Below the pieces are notes generated by a model. The model was not told the origin of the DNA, made no database searches, and worked only from the letters and a program-made list of their open reading frames with translations. From contig NZ_CP011509.1 in assembly GCF_001027285.1 (NCBI RefSeq), positions 11,804,501 through 11,868,500 of the forward strand: a DNA stretch of 64,000 nucleotides, read 5' to 3'. Below are positions 43,118 to 52,668 of the stretch, in pieces; position 1 is the first letter of the stretch, and the number at the start of each line of letters is the position of its first letter. Origin of the DNA: Archangium gephyra. GTDB lineage: Bacteria > Myxococcota > Myxococcia > Myxococcales > Myxococcaceae. Made by a program: the position numbers and the translations under genes.

Positions 43118-44302
43118 TCAGGCCGCGCTCTGCCGAGAGGGCGGACGGGCGGCGAACAGCTCGAGGTGGCGGAGCACCTCATCGACCTTGTTGGTGTGCT
43201 TGAGCCACTGCACGTACTCGCGGAGCTGCCCGTCCTTGTTCAGCTCCTTGCCGAGGCTGGCGAGCACGGAGAGCACCGGCTTGTCCTCCACCCAGTAGCT
43301 GCCCTGGGCGTTGTCGAAGAAGACCATGGGGCTGGCCTTGTCCTTCTCCGCGTAGTGATTCTGGCAGGCATCCTGGAAGATCTCCTGGATGGTGCCCGCG
43401 CTGCCGGGAGTGAAGATGACGCCGTAGTGGGCGATGGCCAGCAGCCCCTCCTCGCGCACGCTGTTCTCGAAGTACTTGGCGATGTCGGTGGCGAAGGCGT
43501 TGGGCGGCTCGTGCCCGTAGTGCCAGGTGGGGATGGACAGGCTCCGGCTCTGCTCCACCGCCGTCGGGTTCAACGGGAAGCGCTCGCGCACCTCGAAGGC
43601 CGTGTCCAGCCAGCCCACCTTGTCCTCGTAGGTCTTCACCCTGGCCAGCAGTTTCACGGCCTCGCGCTGCTGCTCCTCGGAGCAGGTGGACAGCCAGGCG
43701 CCGAGATTGGCCGCCTCCATGGCCCCGGGTCCTCCGCCGCTGGCGACGAGGAAGCCCCGGCGGGTCAACTCCGAGGCCATGCGCACCACGCTCCAGTACT
43801 CCTCCGCGTCGCGCTTCATCTTGTGGCCCCCCATGATGGCCACGACCTTGCGGCCCTCGAGGAACTCCTGCAGCGCATCCGTCACGGACTGGTCGTGCAG
43901 GCGTTGCGCCAGGGTGTCCAGCAGGTTGGCTTTGCCCTTGGGTGGCCGCCGCTCGTCGAAGTAGCTGTAGATGACGTGGTCCGGCGTGCGCGCGTAACGC
44001 TCCGGCGGCCCTCCTGGCGTGTAGTCCGCGTACAGCTCGGCGACGGAGTAGAGCCCGGAACGATAGGGCTTGAAGGGCAGACGCGGAATCTCGGGGAAGA
44101 TCAGCGCATTGCCGCGCAGCGCATGCCGCTCGGCCTCGGGCTCGAGCTGACAGCCGAGGAACACCGACCCCTCCAGCGAGGTGCTCAGCAGCTCCCGCGT
44201 GAAGCCACGCAAGTCCAGATGCTGGAAGGCACAGCCCGTCAGCGGCTTCTTCGCCAGCTCCACATGATCACGCAGTTCCTTCAGGCTTTCGAATTCTTGC
44301 AT
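43118..44302 (-). CDS. LOG-like (lysine decarboxylase-like Rossmann) protein, extended N-terminus
   Basis: 394 residues from ATG 44302; the frame extends to 44689 but overlaps the divergent gene. The C-terminal part (about 150-350) has the LOG/TIGR00730-type nucleotide-binding motifs ASGGGPGAMEAAN and, where most members have PGGxGTxxE, TPGSAGTIQEIF. Family members cleave nucleoside 5'-monophosphates to base and ribose phosphate. The first ~140 residues are an extension not seen in ordinary LOG (~190 residues), including a Cys-containing beta stretch (LTGCAFQHLDLRGF and SVFLGCQLEPEA) that looks pentapeptide-like. The change from PGG to PGS may alter activity. Confidence 0.78.
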   Translation of the reverse strand: MQEFESLKELRDHVELAKKPLTGCAFQHLDLRGFTRELLSTSLEGSVFLGCQLEPEAERHALRGNALIFPEIPRLPFKPYRSGLYSVAELYADYTPGGPPERYARTPDHVIYSYFDERRPPKGKANLLDTLAQRLHDQSVTDALQEFLEGRKVVAIMGGHKMKRDAEEYWSVVRMASELTRRGFLVASGGGPGAMEAANLGAWLSTCSEEQQREAVKLLARVKTYEDKVGWLDTAFEVRERFPLNPTAVEQSRSLSIPTWHYGHEPPNAFATDIAKYFENSVREEGLLAIAHYGVIFTPGSAGTIQEIFQDACQNHYAEKDKASPMVFFDNAQGSYWVEDKPVLSVLASLGKELNKDGQLREYVQWLKHTNKVDEVLRHLELFAARPPSRQSAA

Positions 44303-44419
44303 GGCAATGGCCCCCTGTGTGTGCCTGGACAGGTTACGCCCAGGGAGCGCCTCGGCGCCAGATTGCTCCGTCATCCACGGCTCGGCATATCGTTGCCGGG
44401 CACTCACCAGGAGGCAGTG

Positions 44420-45427
44420 ATGACGCGCTTCAAGGCCGGGACCTTCAATGTGCTCAACCTCGCTCTGCCCGGGCAGGTGACCTATCCCAACGACAAGCCC
44501 TATACCGAGGACGAGTACAAGAAGAAGCTCGATTGGATCGGCGGTCAGCTCGGGAGGATGGATGCCGATATCGTCGGCTTCCAGGAAGTCTGGCACCCGG
44601 ATGCATTGAAGGCCGCCGTGGAGGCGGGGCAGCGCGGGGACAAGGTCTTCAAGACCTTTGTGGCGGCCCAGTCGGACAAGAGCCCGCACGTGGCGCTCGC
44701 CACGTCACTGGACGTCGTCCAGACGCTCTCGCACCACGCCTTTCCAGAAGGCTTCGAGCTCTCCGTGAGCGGGTTGGCCGCGCCCATCAAGGCCTTCTCC
44801 CGTCCGGTACTCCAGGCAGATCTCAAGCTGCCTGGAGGCCAGGAGCTCACGGTGCTCGTCGCCCATCTGAAGTCCAAGCGCCCGATGGTCGACGGGGGAC
44901 ACGAGGCCACGGCGAGGGATCTGGCGCTGGGCAGTGCCCGCTCCCTCATCGTCCGGTCCGCCGAGGCCTATGCGCTGCGCTGCGTCCTGCTCAACCTGAT
45001 GCAGGACACCCGGCGTCCCGTCATCCTGCTCGGGGATCTGAACGACACCGCCCTCTCGGTGACCACGACGATCATCTCCGGAACGCCGCCCCTGCATCAT
45101 CTGCCCCCGGAGAAGAAGCAGCCCATCTGGGACGTGCTGCTCCACAACGCCTTCGACATCCAGGCACGCCAGAACGCCCGCCGCGACGTCAGCTACAGTC
45201 ACATCTTCAACGGCTACTACGACACCCTGGATCAGATCTACGTCTCGCAGGAGTTCAACCGGCTCAACGCCGAGCGGCTCGCCGAGGTGGAGTACGTCCA
45301 CTACTTCAATGACCACCTGCTGGATCGGACCTTGAGCCGGGAGGGGGAAGGCCGCATCCAGTCGGACCACGGGCAGGTGGTGGCCACCCTGCGGCTGAAG
45401 GACCCGGGGCCGCCTGCGGCGGCGTAG
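44420..45427 (+). CDS. Endonuclease/exonuclease/phosphatase-family protein
   Basis: 335 residues from ATG 44420 with GGAGG 6 bases upstream. KAGTFNVLNL at the N-terminus (Asn metal ligand), DIVGFQEVW (near 50, catalytic Glu), VLVAHLKSKRP (near 155), LLGDLNDTA (near 210, Asp/Asn pair) and the final SDHGQVVATLRL (Asp-His) are the EEP-fold active-site blocks. A Mg2+-dependent phosphoesterase acting on nucleic acid or phospholipid head groups is expected. No signal peptide is visible. It is divergent from the LOG-like gene with 117 bases between starts. Confidence 0.85.
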   Translation: MTRFKAGTFNVLNLALPGQVTYPNDKPYTEDEYKKKLDWIGGQLGRMDADIVGFQEVWHPDALKAAVEAGQRGDKVFKTFVAAQSDKSPHVALATSLDVVQTLSHHAFPEGFELSVSGLAAPIKAFSRPVLQADLKLPGGQELTVLVAHLKSKRPMVDGGHEATARDLALGSARSLIVRSAEAYALRCVLLNLMQDTRRPVILLGDLNDTALSVTTTIISGTPPLHHLPPEKKQPIWDVLLHNAFDIQARQNARRDVSYSHIFNGYYDTLDQIYVSQEFNRLNAERLAEVEYVHYFNDHLLDRTLSREGEGRIQSDHGQVVATLRLKDPGPPAAA

Positions 45428-45439
45428 ACCCCGGGCTCG

Positions 45440-46528
45440 CTACCCCTGGAGATCCAGGTCGGACGCCGCCTCCTGCTGCTCCACGGTATTTCCTCCGCCG
45501 CGCAGCAGGGTGAGGTGGCGCACGATGGCGGCCTCGACGGCGAGCAGGCCCGGGAGGAAGAACCAGGGCCCCACGGCGTAGGCGCTCATGTTGAGCATGA
45601 ACCACATCATGAGCCAGACGGCCGCGAGGATGAGCAGGAGGGGGTGGAAGGCGGACAGGCCGCGGTGACGCACGCCGGAGCACGCGAGCAGCAGGAGCGT
45701 GAACAGGGTATGCGTCGACAGCGGCATGTCTCCGCCGGACAGTCCCGGGACCTGCAGGGTGCCCCGCGTCCACGGGAGCAGGAGCGCGAAGGTACAGAGG
45801 ACGACGCCCGCCACCACCCAGCGGTGCAGCCGGGGACCCGGGCCGCCCTCCGTGTCCTCGCCCCTGTCCGAGAAGTAGCGCCACCCCTGGTCGTAGCCGA
45901 GCACCGCGCCGGCCAGCATCCACACCAGCGAGATGGGCCCCAGGCCCAGCATCAGCACGGCGTACGTGCAGATGAGCAGGGCGAAGGTCTGCGCGATGCC
46001 CGGGTGGCGCGTGTCGCGGGGAAGGGTCGCGAGCGCCGGAGGCAGGGGCGGGACGGGCCGGGAGCCCGGCTCCTGGGCCTCGGGCGCGCTGATGAGGCGC
46101 CACTCGTTCACGGCGACGAGCGCGGCCCACGGCAGCACCACCAACGCGCCGAAGCCAACGCCCGGCACGACGGGAATCACCGACAGCAGCAGGGCCAGCG
46201 CCACGAGCCCCAGGCCGAGCAGCGTCAGCGAGCCGCCCGGCAGCTGCGAGCGCAGGCGCGGGTCATCCAACACGCTCCGGAAGGCGGCCCCCACCTGGCC
46301 CACCACGGCGAGCACGGGGACGGACACCTTGGAGAGCACCTCCTCCAAGCGCGCGAGGGGCGAGGGCGGCGGGGGCTCCCACGAGGCACCGTCCGCGTTG
46401 TAGTCGTACTCCCCCGCGCCCGGGTCGCCGCCGTAGGACTCGCTGCCGGGGACTTCCTGGCCACACTCGGGACAGAAGTACTGCACTTCATCGCCAAAGG
46501 GGTGGCCACAGCTGGAGCAGGAGTTCAT
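45440..46528 (-). CDS. Zinc-ribbon polytopic membrane protein
   Basis: 362 residues. The N-terminus is a zinc ribbon (Cys4-x2-Cys7 and Cys19-x2-Cys22, SSCGHPF and CPECGQ), then an acidic Gly/Tyr/Pro-rich linker to about residue 60. About eight hydrophobic segments follow (LTLLGLGLVALALLLSVIPVV near 105; ALLICTYAVLMLGLGPISLVWMLAGAVLG near 185, and others) and a short cytoplasmic tail. Zinc-ribbon plus membrane domain is a common bacterial architecture of unknown role. Convergent with the EEP gene, 12 bases apart. Confidence 0.68.
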   Translation of the reverse strand: MNSCSSCGHPFGDEVQYFCPECGQEVPGSESYGGDPGAGEYDYNADGASWEPPPPSPLARLEEVLSKVSVPVLAVVGQVGAAFRSVLDDPRLRSQLPGGSLTLLGLGLVALALLLSVIPVVPGVGFGALVVLPWAALVAVNEWRLISAPEAQEPGSRPVPPLPPALATLPRDTRHPGIAQTFALLICTYAVLMLGLGPISLVWMLAGAVLGYDQGWRYFSDRGEDTEGGPGPRLHRWVVAGVVLCTFALLLPWTRGTLQVPGLSGGDMPLSTHTLFTLLLLACSGVRHRGLSAFHPLLLILAAVWLMMWFMLNMSAYAVGPWFFLPGLLAVEAAIVRHLTLLRGGGNTVEQQEAASDLDLQG

Positions 46529-46591
46529 GGGGGGAGTCCGAAGCGGGGCCTCCAGTGTAGGCCAGAGGCGGCCCGCGGCGGTACAGCCCCC

Positions 46592-49500
46592 CTACTCGTA
46601 GGCGGCGGCCTGGACGAGGTTGCTGGAGTAGCCCCCGCCATTGTCCCGGTACCACACCGTCATGGCCGCGCCCGCGCCGTTCGCTCGGACCCTCGGCCGC
46701 TTGGAGGTGCCAGTGGAGTACGGCTCGAGCTCCTGCATCGAGCTGAAGGCGGTGGCGCCCTCGGGGTAGCGGGCCGCGAAGACCTGATCGATTCCGTACA
46801 CGTTCTCCACCCAGACGAAGTGGAAATTGCCCTGCCCGTCCGACGCCACCGAGGGCTGACTGACGGGCTGGGAGTAGGCGGACACCGAGACGGGCGTCCG
46901 CCACCCTTCTTCCGGGAGGAAGCGGGAGACGAAGAGGTTCCAGAAGCCAGGGCTGGAGCCCGGCTCGGTCCAGGCGGCCATGGCGCGTCCCCACCGGTCC
47001 ATGGCGAGCCCCATCTCCTCCGAGCCCGGAGGAGCCGCGCCCAACCGGGTGGCCGTCGCGCTCCAGCCCTCCCCGGGGACGAAGCGGGAGGAGAAGAGGG
47101 AGGGGCCCCGGCTGGCCTCCGGGCCGCGGAACACGAGGAACGCCGAGCCATTCGCGCTCAGGGCCGCGGACACCGAGGCGCCCTCCCCCGCCGCGGCGGC
47201 CTGCTCCGGCGGCGTCCACCCCGAGCCGGGGACGAAGCGGCTGGCCCGCACGCGCACGGTGCCTCCGCTGTCCGGCTGCATCCACGCCGCCACCGCCCGC
47301 CCGGAGCCCTCCAGCGCCAGCGCCGGCACCGTGGCGGCACCCGCGTCCGTCTCCAGCAACAGCGGCGCGCCCCAACCACCGCCCTTCACGAAGCGCGCGG
47401 CCCACGGGCTCTCGGCGGTGCCGTCCGACTGGCGCCACACCACGAGCGCGTTGCCCTCCGCGTCCACGCCCACGCGCGGCGTGCTCACCGGCTCGTCCCG
47501 GGACTCCAGCAGGCGCGGCTCGCCCCAGCCCGTGCCCGGCGTGTACTCGGCCGCGTAGAGGTCCACCCGCGTGGCGCCGTGCAGCTCCCAGACGGCCACG
47601 CCGAAGCCCGCCTCATTCACCGCCACCGCCGGGCGCTCCACATCCCCCGGGTGCACGGTGTCCAGCTCGCGCGCCGGCTCCCAGCCCGCGTAGGGTGAGG
47701 AGCGGCTGACGAAGGGACGGTAGGCCCCGCTGGACGTCCCCTGCACCCAGACGGCCAGCGCATGGCCCTGCCCGTCCACGGCCACGTCCGGGAAGAGCCC
47801 GGGCCGCGTGGAGCGCACCTCGCGCGGCGCCTGCCACTCCCGGCCCCGCGTGGTGAAGGAGAGGCTCACGGGCGACGTCATCACCCGCCCGGCCGTGTCC
47901 TTCACCGTGGCCGCCAGCGTCGCGCGCACCCCCTCGCGGTAGGGCAGCGGGTTGACGGGGGTGAAGGAACAGCTCGTCGCCGCCGCGTTGCACGTCACCG
48001 TCGTCGCCACGGGCTCGCCATTCACCTCCAGCGTGAGGCTGCCGGGCGTGAGGCTGGAGGCGTCCACCGGCTCGTTGAAGGTGAAGCGCACCGGCCCCAG
48101 GATGTCCACCTGCGTCAGCCCCGTCGTGGGAGAGGTGCTCGACACGACGGGAGGCGACAGGTCCACCCGGAAGCCATCGGACGCCACGTAGGGGCTCCAG
48201 TTCCCCGCCCCGTCCTTCGCGTGGACACAGTGGTAGTACGTCTTGTTGTCCACCAGCGCGAGCCCGGTGAGCCGCGCGGTGCTCTGCGTCGTGGCGCGAG
48301 GCTCGGGCAGGCCGGGCTGGTACCCCGAGCAGATGGGGACGGTGGAGAGGTAGTGCTCGTACTGGACGATGCCGTGCGCATCGGTGAAGCCCTCCCAGTG
48401 GGCCTCGGCGACGTTGGCCACGAGCTGGTGGCGCAGGTCCTCGCCCGGGCCGTCCGACACCTTCACGCCCTCGAGCTCCGGCGGCACGTTGTCATGGACG
48501 TAGGTGAGGGGCCCCGCGCACGTGGAGCGGTTGCCCGCCGGATCCAGGGTGGCCACGTGGAAGAGCGTGGTGCTGTTCTCGGCCACGGGCGTGGTCACGG
48601 AGAAGGTGCTGGAGAAGGAGCCGACCGACCCGGTGGCGGCCGGAGCCCCCGTACAACCCCCGCCGGTGAAGAGGTGCACCCGCAGGCCCGTCTGCGCGCT
48701 TCCCGTCACGGAGACCGTGGTGGACGGGCCAGGCGAGGTGTACGAGAGCGCCAGCCCCGAGGGAGCCGGGGGCGGGGTGCTGTCCTCGACATAGGTGCTC
48801 GTGGTCTCGCAGTCGCTGGTGTTGCCGGCCGCGTCGGTGGCCCGGGCGCTGAAGTAGACCGAGCTGTCGTCCCTCACGGAGAGCGGGGTCTCGAAGTGGC
48901 CATCGGCGTCCAGGGACAGGGGGCCGAGCGCGGGGGGAGAACAGGAGGCACCGGCGAAGAGCTCCACCCGGGTGCCCGGCTCGGAGGACCCCGTGAGGAC
49001 GGGAGCGTTGTGGTTGGCGGGGGATGCCGGGGAGAAGCCCAGGAAGCGCACGTCTTCGGGCCGGGTGCCGTCATGCTCCAGGGAGAAGACCTCCGAGCAC
49101 CCCGAGGCGTTGCCCGCCGCGTCCCGGGCGCGGAGGAAGAGCCGGTGGGAGGCGTTGGCCGTCATCGGCACCTTGAGGGAGACCGCGCCCGAGTCCTCCG
49201 CCTGGGCGTTGGCGAGCTCCGGCCCCGAGCAGTCCGCGCTCGAGTGGACCGCCACCCGGCTGCCGGGCTCCGCCGAGGCCCGCAGGGTGGGGGTGGAGGC
49301 GTTGGTCAGCACGGGGTTGTCCGCGGCCCATTGAGGCACCTCGGGCGCGCGGCTGTCCTCGGTGTAGACGAAGGGCATGGAGCAGAAGGAGGAACGCCCG
49401 GTCTCCTCATCCACGGCCCGGAGACTCAGGGTGGTGACCGAGTCGTCCTCGACGGACAGCTCGAACTCCGCGCTCCCGCTCTCGTCCGCGACGGCCTCCA

Positions 49501-49708
49501 GGAGCACCAGCCCCCCGCAGTCCGGGTGGTTGTAGACCTGGACGGTGGCACCCGACGTGGCGCGAGCCCGCAGGCGCGGGTGGTTGTCGTTGGCGACCGC
49601 CGGGTTCTCCTTCACCCAGGATGGAGGGACTGGACCGCCGCCCCTGCACCCCACCCCCAGCAGTCCCACGCACAGCCCCACCGTCCATCGGAACATCGTC
49701 AGTCGCAT
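46592..49708 (-). CDS. Large secreted lipoprotein with repeated Ig-like domains
   Basis: 1038 residues from ATG 49708. A signal peptide with lipobox LLGVGC (Cys21) leads to about five Ig-like repeats (about 30-440) with the pattern NDNHPRLRARA..., DxxxPEVPxWAxxNPVLTNAS, each with a Cys pair. A fibronectin/Ig-like part (about 440-545) follows, then a Big_5 domain (SPPVVSSTSPTTGL to about 640) and a C-terminal half (about 650-1038) of blade-like repeats (ALAVWVQG, GVAVWELHG, ALVVWRQS, AVAAWMQP, AMAAWTEP), probably a beta-propeller. Surface adhesion is likely, with no catalytic motif. Confidence 0.82.
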   Translation of the reverse strand: MRLTMFRWTVGLCVGLLGVGCRGGGPVPPSWVKENPAVANDNHPRLRARATSGATVQVYNHPDCGGLVLLEAVADESGSAEFELSVEDDSVTTLSLRAVDEETGRSSFCSMPFVYTEDSRAPEVPQWAADNPVLTNASTPTLRASAEPGSRVAVHSSADCSGPELANAQAEDSGAVSLKVPMTANASHRLFLRARDAAGNASGCSEVFSLEHDGTRPEDVRFLGFSPASPANHNAPVLTGSSEPGTRVELFAGASCSPPALGPLSLDADGHFETPLSVRDDSSVYFSARATDAAGNTSDCETTSTYVEDSTPPPAPSGLALSYTSPGPSTTVSVTGSAQTGLRVHLFTGGGCTGAPAATGSVGSFSSTFSVTTPVAENSTTLFHVATLDPAGNRSTCAGPLTYVHDNVPPELEGVKVSDGPGEDLRHQLVANVAEAHWEGFTDAHGIVQYEHYLSTVPICSGYQPGLPEPRATTQSTARLTGLALVDNKTYYHCVHAKDGAGNWSPYVASDGFRVDLSPPVVSSTSPTTGLTQVDILGPVRFTFNEPVDASSLTPGSLTLEVNGEPVATTVTCNAAATSCSFTPVNPLPYREGVRATLAATVKDTAGRVMTSPVSLSFTTRGREWQAPREVRSTRPGLFPDVAVDGQGHALAVWVQGTSSGAYRPFVSRSSPYAGWEPARELDTVHPGDVERPAVAVNEAGFGVAVWELHGATRVDLYAAEYTPGTGWGEPRLLESRDEPVSTPRVGVDAEGNALVVWRQSDGTAESPWAARFVKGGGWGAPLLLETDAGAATVPALALEGSGRAVAAWMQPDSGGTVRVRASRFVPGSGWTPPEQAAAAGEGASVSAALSANGSAFLVFRGPEASRGPSLFSSRFVPGEGWSATATRLGAAPPGSEEMGLAMDRWGRAMAAWTEPGSSPGFWNLFVSRFLPEEGWRTPVSVSAYSQPVSQPSVASDGQGNFHFVWVENVYGIDQVFAARYPEGATAFSSMQELEPYSTGTSKRPRVRANGAGAAMTVWYRDNGGGYSSNLVQAAAYE

Positions 49709-49802
49709 GCGTCTTTCCCACGGGACCGGCGGTACCCCGTCCGCCACGTCCACCTGTCTTCGTCGGAGGTATTGAGCCCATCCGGGCCGGGTGGATCTCC
49801 GC

Positions 49803-51431
49803 TCAGTCGCGGTAGCTCACCGTGCAGCCCTTGCCGTCGAAGACGACCAGCGTGCGGCGCTCGGGGAGCACCTTCACCTCGCAGCTCGCCGTCTTTCCGG
49901 AGGAGATGAACTGCAGCGCGTAGCGGCCCGCATCCAGGCGCCGCACATCGTACGGAAGCTCCTCGATTCCGCGCCCGGGCAGCTTCACCTGTCCCTGGAC
50001 TCCCGGGGCCGCGCCGATGCGCAGACCGCCCACGCCCGACAGCACCTCCTCGGCGGGTGCTGGCGCGGGCGCAGGTGACGCCACCGTGTGGGCCTGCTCC
50101 CGCGAACGCTTGGGCACCCGCTTGGGGCTCGGCGGCTCCGGCCGGATCGCGGCGGCGGACACCACCGCGGCGGGCTCCGCGGGTGGAGGAGACTCGGGAA
50201 CGGGAGCGGGCTCGGGCGCCGGAGTGGGCGCGGGCGTCTCGGCCACGGCCGTGGCCGGTGCGGGCTCGGGAGCGGGCGTGGCCACCGGAGGCACGGGCGC
50301 GGGCGGCGTCACCGGCGCGGGCGGCTGACGCGAGAGAATGAAGGCCCCTCCCGCGAGCGAGAGCACCAGCCCCACCACCACGCCCGCCACGGGTGCCCAC
50401 ACCTTGCGGCCTCCCGGAAGGCCCCGCGTCGCCGGAGCGCGCGAGGCCGTCACGACCGAGGGCGCCACGGGCCCTGTCCCGGGCCGGTTGCGGCGTGGGC
50501 TCGTCTTCGAGACGGAGACGGACTCACCCTCGGCGCGCACGTAGCCCGTGAGCGAGCCGGGCCCCACCGGCAGGCCGGCCGCGAAGGCCACCGACTCCAG
50601 CTCCTCGCGCATGGTGCGTGCGTCGGGGTAGCGCTCCTCGGGCTTCACGCGCATGGCGCGCTCCACCACGGAGACGAAGCCGCGCGGCAGCTCCGGGCAC
50701 ACGCGGGAGAGCGACTCCCAGTCCCCCCGCACCAGCGCGGTGTTGCGCGAGATGAGGGTGGGGTACGCGTCCAGCGGGCCCACGCCCGCGGCGAGCTGGT
50801 ACAGGGTGACGCCCAGCGAGAAGAGATCGCTCCGCCCGTCGAGCAGCTTGCCCTTGGCCTGCTCCGGCGAGAAGTAGCCCGCCTTGCCCTTGGTGGTGCC
50901 GGCGCGGGTGTGGTTGCGGTTGGTGGCCGCCTTGGCGATGCCGAAGTCGATGAGCTTGAGCGTGCCGCCGGCCGGGAGCATCAGGTTCTGCGGCGACACG
51001 TCCCGGTGCACCAGGTTGGGCCGCTCGTGCACGGCCTCGAGCGCCGCGCAGGTGGCGATGCCGATGGCCAGCAGCGCCTCGTCCGTGAAGCGCTCGCCGC
51101 GCTGGCGCAGCACGCGCTCCACCTCGGTGAGCGACACGCCGGGCACCAGCTCCATGGCCATGTAGAGCAGCCCGTCCACCTCGCCCACCTCGTAGATGTG
51201 GACGATGTTGGGGTGGCTGAGGGTGCAGGCGGTGCGCGCCTCGTCGAGGAACATCTCGCGGAAGTCCTCGGACTCGGAGTACTCCGGGCGGATGACCTTC
51301 AGCGCGACGGGGCGGACGATGCCCCCGGTGAGGGCCTGCTCGGCGCGATAGACCTCGGCCATGCCGCCCTGGGCGAGAAGGCGGATGACGCGGTAACGGC
51401 CAACGGTGGTCCCAGGCTCGATGGAGGACAA
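49803..51431 (-). CDS. Membrane Ser/Thr protein kinase (Pkn-like)
   Basis: 542 residues. The kinase domain (about 13-285) has GGMAEVYR in the glycine loop, catalytic Lys45 (VALKV), the loop HRDVSPQN with Asp144, typical of myxobacterial kinases, and DFGIAK with Asp162. A single membrane helix lies near 340-362 (VWAPVAGVVVGLVLSLAGGAFILS). The periplasmic part is Pro/Ala-rich (about 365-450) and ends in a small beta domain (about 455-542) resembling a PEGA-like repeat. It starts 15 bases after the DUF2804 gene on the same strand. The FHA protein at 6850 is a conceivable downstream partner, not a demonstrated one. Confidence 0.92.
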   Translation of the reverse strand: MSSIEPGTTVGRYRVIRLLAQGGMAEVYRAEQALTGGIVRPVALKVIRPEYSESEDFREMFLDEARTACTLSHPNIVHIYEVGEVDGLLYMAMELVPGVSLTEVERVLRQRGERFTDEALLAIGIATCAALEAVHERPNLVHRDVSPQNLMLPAGGTLKLIDFGIAKAATNRNHTRAGTTKGKAGYFSPEQAKGKLLDGRSDLFSLGVTLYQLAAGVGPLDAYPTLISRNTALVRGDWESLSRVCPELPRGFVSVVERAMRVKPEERYPDARTMREELESVAFAAGLPVGPGSLTGYVRAEGESVSVSKTSPRRNRPGTGPVAPSVVTASRAPATRGLPGGRKVWAPVAGVVVGLVLSLAGGAFILSRQPPAPVTPPAPVPPVATPAPEPAPATAVAETPAPTPAPEPAPVPESPPPAEPAAVVSAAAIRPEPPSPKRVPKRSREQAHTVASPAPAPAPAEEVLSGVGGLRIGAAPGVQGQVKLPGRGIEELPYDVRRLDAGRYALQFISSGKTASCEVKVLPERRTLVVFDGKGCTVSYRD

Positions 51432-51446
51432 GGCCCCCCGAGCCTA

Positions 51447-52553
51447 TCACCACAGCATGTCTTGATCCTCGGTGACGCCGGGCACCCCGGACAGCCGGTG
51501 CGTCTGGCCGTCCACCCGGACCGTGCCCTCGAAGAGGCCGAGCGGCTGGGCGAAGTGGCTCACCACCACCTTGAAGTCATGATCCTCCCGGTGGACGTAG
51601 AGGGGCTGGAAGCGGAGATCCACCGCCCCGTCCCCGGTCCGGATGCGCCAGGGGCTCATCAACTCGCGCCGGTCGTACTCGAAGTGCGCACGGCCCAGCG
51701 GGTAGAGCCGGGAGCCCAGCCAGAGGGCGTTCTCGTTGATGCCGGAGCTCTCGTTGAAGCCCTCGACGAGGTTGAGGCCGACCGGCGTGCCATCCGCCAG
51801 CCTGCCCGCCAGGAAGGCCCACCGCCAGGCGGTATGCCGGGCAAGGTAGCCCTGGGTGTAGTCGGTGCCGCCCACGCCGCCGTCCAGCCGGAAGCGCTTG
51901 CCGCCCGCCTCGAGGGTGCCGAAGGACAGCATGCCGCCGCGCTTCTGGGTGACGTTGACGAAGCCATCGCCCTCCACGGGGGCAATCACCGTGAGCGCCG
52001 GAGGGCCGCCGGCCACGAGCAGATCACCATTCCACAGGAAGGACTGGAGACTGCCGGTGCGCAGCCGGCTCACGTCGACCTGGAGGTGGTAGCGCTCGTC
52101 GTCCTCGCCGCGCCGCGCCGTGAGCCGGCCGCCGAGGGTGCGGAACGAGGCCGTCAGCCCCGCGCCGGGCTTGTCGCCCACCTCGGCGAGCGGACCGGGG
52201 GCACCGAGGAAGCTCACGTCACAGAGGAGACGCTGCTCCTTGAGGTCCAGGGCCACGGCGAAGGCGTTGGCCGAGTAGCCCACGTCCACCACGGCGAAGA
52301 GGGCGAGCACCTCGGGGGTGGCGGCGAGGGTGTAGTGCCAGCGTTTGCGTTTGAGCAACCGGGCGGGAGCCGCGGCGGGAGCCCACCGGCCCTTGAGCCG
52401 GGAGAGATCCACCTCGGGCAGCTCACCCTGGTAGGTACCAAACCGCGGTTCACCCGACGCCGTAGCCACGGAGGCGGGCGCGGGAAGGAGATCCAATTCT
52501 CGCTCCGGTGTCATTTCATGCCCAGGGTGGGCCTTCTTCTTCCCATCTGCCAC
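51447..52553 (-). CDS. DUF2804 family protein
   Basis: 368 residues with GTG start 52553; ATG 52514 is an alternative. The family signature is in the central part: GGVGGTDYTQGYLARHTAWRWA (about 235-256), NLVEGFNESSGINENALWLG and the closing GTVRVDGQTHRLSGVPGVTEDQD. DUF2804 is distantly related to the AttH/CrtC lipocalin-like fold, so a hydrophobic-ligand role is possible. No membrane segment or signal peptide is visible. It precedes the kinase gene by 15 bases and is likely co-transcribed with it. Confidence 0.8.
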   Translation of the reverse strand: MADGKKKAHPGHEMTPERELDLLPAPASVATASGEPRFGTYQGELPEVDLSRLKGRWAPAAAPARLLKRKRWHYTLAATPEVLALFAVVDVGYSANAFAVALDLKEQRLLCDVSFLGAPGPLAEVGDKPGAGLTASFRTLGGRLTARRGEDDERYHLQVDVSRLRTGSLQSFLWNGDLLVAGGPPALTVIAPVEGDGFVNVTQKRGGMLSFGTLEAGGKRFRLDGGVGGTDYTQGYLARHTAWRWAFLAGRLADGTPVGLNLVEGFNESSGINENALWLGSRLYPLGRAHFEYDRRELMSPWRIRTGDGAVDLRFQPLYVHREDHDFKVVVSHFAQPLGLFEGTVRVDGQTHRLSGVPGVTEDQDMLW

Positions 52554-52668
52554 CCGGCCCCCGGGTACGACGGATCACTCGCGCACAGAACGCTGCCCCG
52601 AGTGTGCGGGGGTGGACCCTTGGAACCCGTTGACTAGGGTTGTGGATTCCGAAGGAAAGGCCACGGTC

